Shown here piece by piece: positions 4,930-6,336 of a stretch of 6,336 nt of DNA. The DNA is from Myxococcota bacterium. Lineage in GTDB: Bacteria > Myxococcota > Polyangia > GCA-2747355 > JAKLHH01. Position 1 is the first letter of the stretch. Each line of letters starts with the position of its first letter. Both the position numbers and the translations under genes were made by a program. Below the pieces are notes generated by a model that saw only the letters and a program-made list of their open reading frames with translations, did not search any database and was not told the DNA's origin. The DNA is taken from positions 1 through 6,336 of the forward strand of contig JAKLHH010000464.1 of NCBI GenBank assembly GCA_022710245.1, given 5' to 3'.

Positions 4930-6270
4930 ATGGCGGCGAGGCGGCGGAGCGTGGTGAGGAGCGCGTGCGTCTGGAGTCTGCTCGTGATCGGCAGCGCCAC
5001 CGGGGTCTCGGCAGAGCCGCGGCCGGCGGCGCCAGCGACGCGGCCGGGAGCGCAGTCGAAGGAGAGCGGGGGCCAGAGCCTGCTCGACCGGATCATGGCC
5101 CGCTACGACCAGGGCTTCATCCTGGTCGCCTCGCCCGACGAGGCGAAGGTGCCCTTCCAGCTGAAGCTCAACCACGTCTCGCAGGTCCGCTACACCAACA
5201 CGATGCTGGTCGGCAGCGAGTACGTGGACCACCTGGGCAACACCAGGGCGGTCCAGAAGCGGAACGACTTCCAGCTGGTGCGCGACGTCTTCTACTTCAC
5301 CGGCTTCGCTTTCGACCGCCGGATGGACTTCAACATCATCCTCTACACCTCGACCGCCACCCTCTCGGCCACCGCCGCGGGCTACATCGGCTTCGTCTTC
5401 CACAAGGCCTTCGCCCTGCGCGCGGGGTTCTTCTCGCCGCCGGGGACGCGGGCCATGACCGAAACCTACCCCTACTTCCACTCCACGGACCGGAGCATGG
5501 CGACCAACTACTTCCGGCCGGGCTTCACGCAGGGCATCTGGTGCAACGGAGAGCCGCTGCCCGGCCTCAGCTATATCGCCATGGTCGGTAATTCGCTCAA
5601 CACGCTCGACATCAAGGCGACCAAGATCGACACCAACCTCGTCTACTCGGCGACGGTCTGGTACGACCGGGGCGGCTTCGGTGGGCCGTGGAACGATCAG
5701 GAGCACCACGCCCGACCGGCGCTGCGCCTCGGGAGCTCCTTCACCGCCGCGCCCGGCGAGGACCGCAGCTCGGACCTCTCGCAGTCCTCTCCCGAGAACA
5801 CCTCCATCTTCCTCTCCGACGGCAACCTCCTCTTCGCGACGGGCGCGCTGGCCCCCGGGGTGACCCTCTCCAACGCCGACTACTTCGTCTGGGCGATCGA
5901 CGCCGGGTTCAAGTTCCGCGGCCTGGCCCTCAACACCGAGTTCTTCCAGCGCTGGCTCCGTCGCTTCAAGGCCGACGGACCGCTGCCGGTGAGCTCGATG
6001 TACGACTGGGGCTTCGACGCGTCGCTCGGCTACTTCGTCCTGCGGAGCCGCCTCGAGCTCTACGGGCGGACCTCGATGGTCCGGGGGCCCTTCGGCAACG
6101 GCGCCGAGTACGCCGGCGGGCTCAACTGGTACCCCTTCCGCAAGCGTGGCGTCTGGGTCAACGGCGAGGTGACCTGGGTCAAGGACTCGGTCTACTCGGG
6201 GGTCCTCTACCAGTACTCGGCCGGGGCGACCGGCACGCTCTTCCAGGTCCAGACGCTGCTGCGGTTCTGA
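4930..6270 (+). CDS. Outer-membrane porin, OprO/OprP-like (phosphate-selective porin type)
   Basis: This 446-residue protein has a clear Sec signal peptide: arginines at 4-6 and 10, a hydrophobic core (about 13-21) and a likely cut after GVSA at residue 28. A Pro/Ala-rich linker follows. From about residue 60 on, alternating polar and hydrophobic strands rich in aromatics fit a beta barrel, and the last residue is phenylalanine (T-L-L-R-F), the usual signal for barrel insertion. Segments such as R-N-D-F-Q-L-V-R (111-118), L-R-A-G-F-F-S-P-P (163-171), D-R-S-M-A-T-N-Y-F-R-P-G (187-198), G-E-P-L-P-G-L-S-Y (207-215) and N-W-Y-P-F (399-403) resemble porins of the Porin_O_P group. These form channels for phosphate or other anions in the outer membrane; substrate preference here is unknown. 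The ATG is chosen for its GGAG and the signal-peptide fit. It is second in the unit with the patatin gene and could pass a substrate or be paired with envelope-lipid turnover, which is a guess from context. Confidence 0.85.
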   Translation: MAARRRSVVRSACVWSLLVIGSATGVSAEPRPAAPATRPGAQSKESGGQSLLDRIMARYDQGFILVASPDEAKVPFQLKLNHVSQVRYTNTMLVGSEYVDHLGNTRAVQKRNDFQLVRDVFYFTGFAFDRRMDFNIILYTSTATLSATAAGYIGFVFHKAFALRAGFFSPPGTRAMTETYPYFHSTDRSMATNYFRPGFTQGIWCNGEPLPGLSYIAMVGNSLNTLDIKATKIDTNLVYSATVWYDRGGFGGPWNDQEHHARPALRLGSSFTAAPGEDRSSDLSQSSPENTSIFLSDGNLLFATGALAPGVTLSNADYFVWAIDAGFKFRGLALNTEFFQRWLRRFKADGPLPVSSMYDWGFDASLGYFVLRSRLELYGRTSMVRGPFGNGAEYAGGLNWYPFRKRGVWVNGEVTWVKDSVYSGVLYQYSAGATGTLFQVQTLLRF

Positions 6271-6298
6271 CGCGGATGTGCTCAGCGCCGCGGCGTTG

Positions 6299-6312
6299 GC
6301 CGCGAGCGCGGC
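6299..6312 (+). other. Short GC hairpin downstream of the porin gene
   Basis: GCCGC-GAGC-GCGGC can form a five-base-pair stem with a four-base loop, 28 bases after the porin stop. No T-run follows, so it is not a convincing terminator. Unlike the other two intergenic hairpins, its loop does not fit GNRA. In DNA this GC-rich it may be accidental. Confidence 0.3.
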
Positions 6313-6324
6313 AGCACGAGGACG

Positions 6325-6330
6325 AAGGAG
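6325..6330 (+). promoter_or_regulatory. Candidate ribosome binding site for a gene beginning just past the right edge
   Basis: AAGGAG is followed by six bases to the window end, so a start codon at the next base would be ideally placed. The resulting gap of about 66 bases would match the 65- and 60-base gaps between the other genes. The start codon itself is not visible. The alternative is a convergent gene on the minus strand ending at 6282 (see rejected items). Confidence 0.35.
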
Positions 6331-6336
6331 CGCTCG

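Noticed and set aside
3715..5709. Minus-strand open frame spanning the second patatin and the porin (664 residues).
   Set aside because: It covers two genes and their gap on the opposite strand and has no recognisable domain; a typical GC-driven shadow.
6285..6294. Ten-base palindrome near CGCCGCGGCG after the porin stop.
   Set aside because: A perfect palindrome without a loop or T-run; neither a usable terminator nor a clear operator.
6282..6335. Possible C-terminus of a convergent minus-strand gene, reading ERSFVLVLPRSRPTPRR then TGA (stop at 6284-6282).
   Set aside because: Possible, with G/C-rich third positions, but 17 residues cannot be assigned and any short stretch here stays open. 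The plus-strand ribosome-site reading is slightly preferred; left undecided.

Overview
The window is a very GC-rich stretch of bacterial DNA, with strong G/C bias at third codon positions and several GTG starts. It contains four complete genes and one or two partial genes at the edges. A gene for an exported beta-barrel protein ending in phenylalanine shows that the host has an outer membrane. Composition and gene families would suit a Myxococcota-like, Planctomycete-like or similar high-GC Gram-negative lineage. No rRNA or other phylogenetic marker is present, so this placement is an inference.

The layout is two divergent transcription units read outward from a 210-base control region (3550-3759). 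The leftward unit (minus strand) starts with a three-part protein: a cyclic-nucleotide-binding fold, a degenerate nucleotide-binding-like middle region and a patatin phospholipase, resembling bacterial relatives of neuropathy target esterase (1627-3549). A cytoplasmic GH13 alpha-amylase-family enzyme follows after 65 bases (86-1561). At the extreme left edge there is probably the N-terminus of a third gene, a Nudix-like protein (1-51). The rightward unit (plus strand) holds a second patatin-like protein of a different subtype (3760-4869). After a 60-base gap comes an outer-membrane porin of the phosphate-selective OprO/OprP-like type (4930-6270). A good Shine-Dalgarno sequence at the right edge suggests that the unit continues.

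The shared theme of the two units is lipid acyl hydrolysis: each begins with a patatin-family serine/aspartate hydrolase. One has an apparent N-terminal sensor domain. The other is paired with an outer-membrane channel. That they act together in envelope-lipid turnover or nutrient response is a guess from the arrangement. The GH13 enzyme lacks a signal peptide and probably acts on an intracellular alpha-glucan.

Points worth a second look: a short GC hairpin with the shared core GGGC-GNGA-GCCC in the gap downstream of both patatin genes, in sense orientation each time; a possible leaderless start for the NTE-like gene; loss of the usual cyclic-nucleotide contact residues in its sensor domain; loss of the conserved oxyanion-loop arginine in the second patatin; and an in-frame 51-base-spaced repeat at the left edge. 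I found no CRISPR array, tRNA, rRNA, insertion sequence or attachment site.
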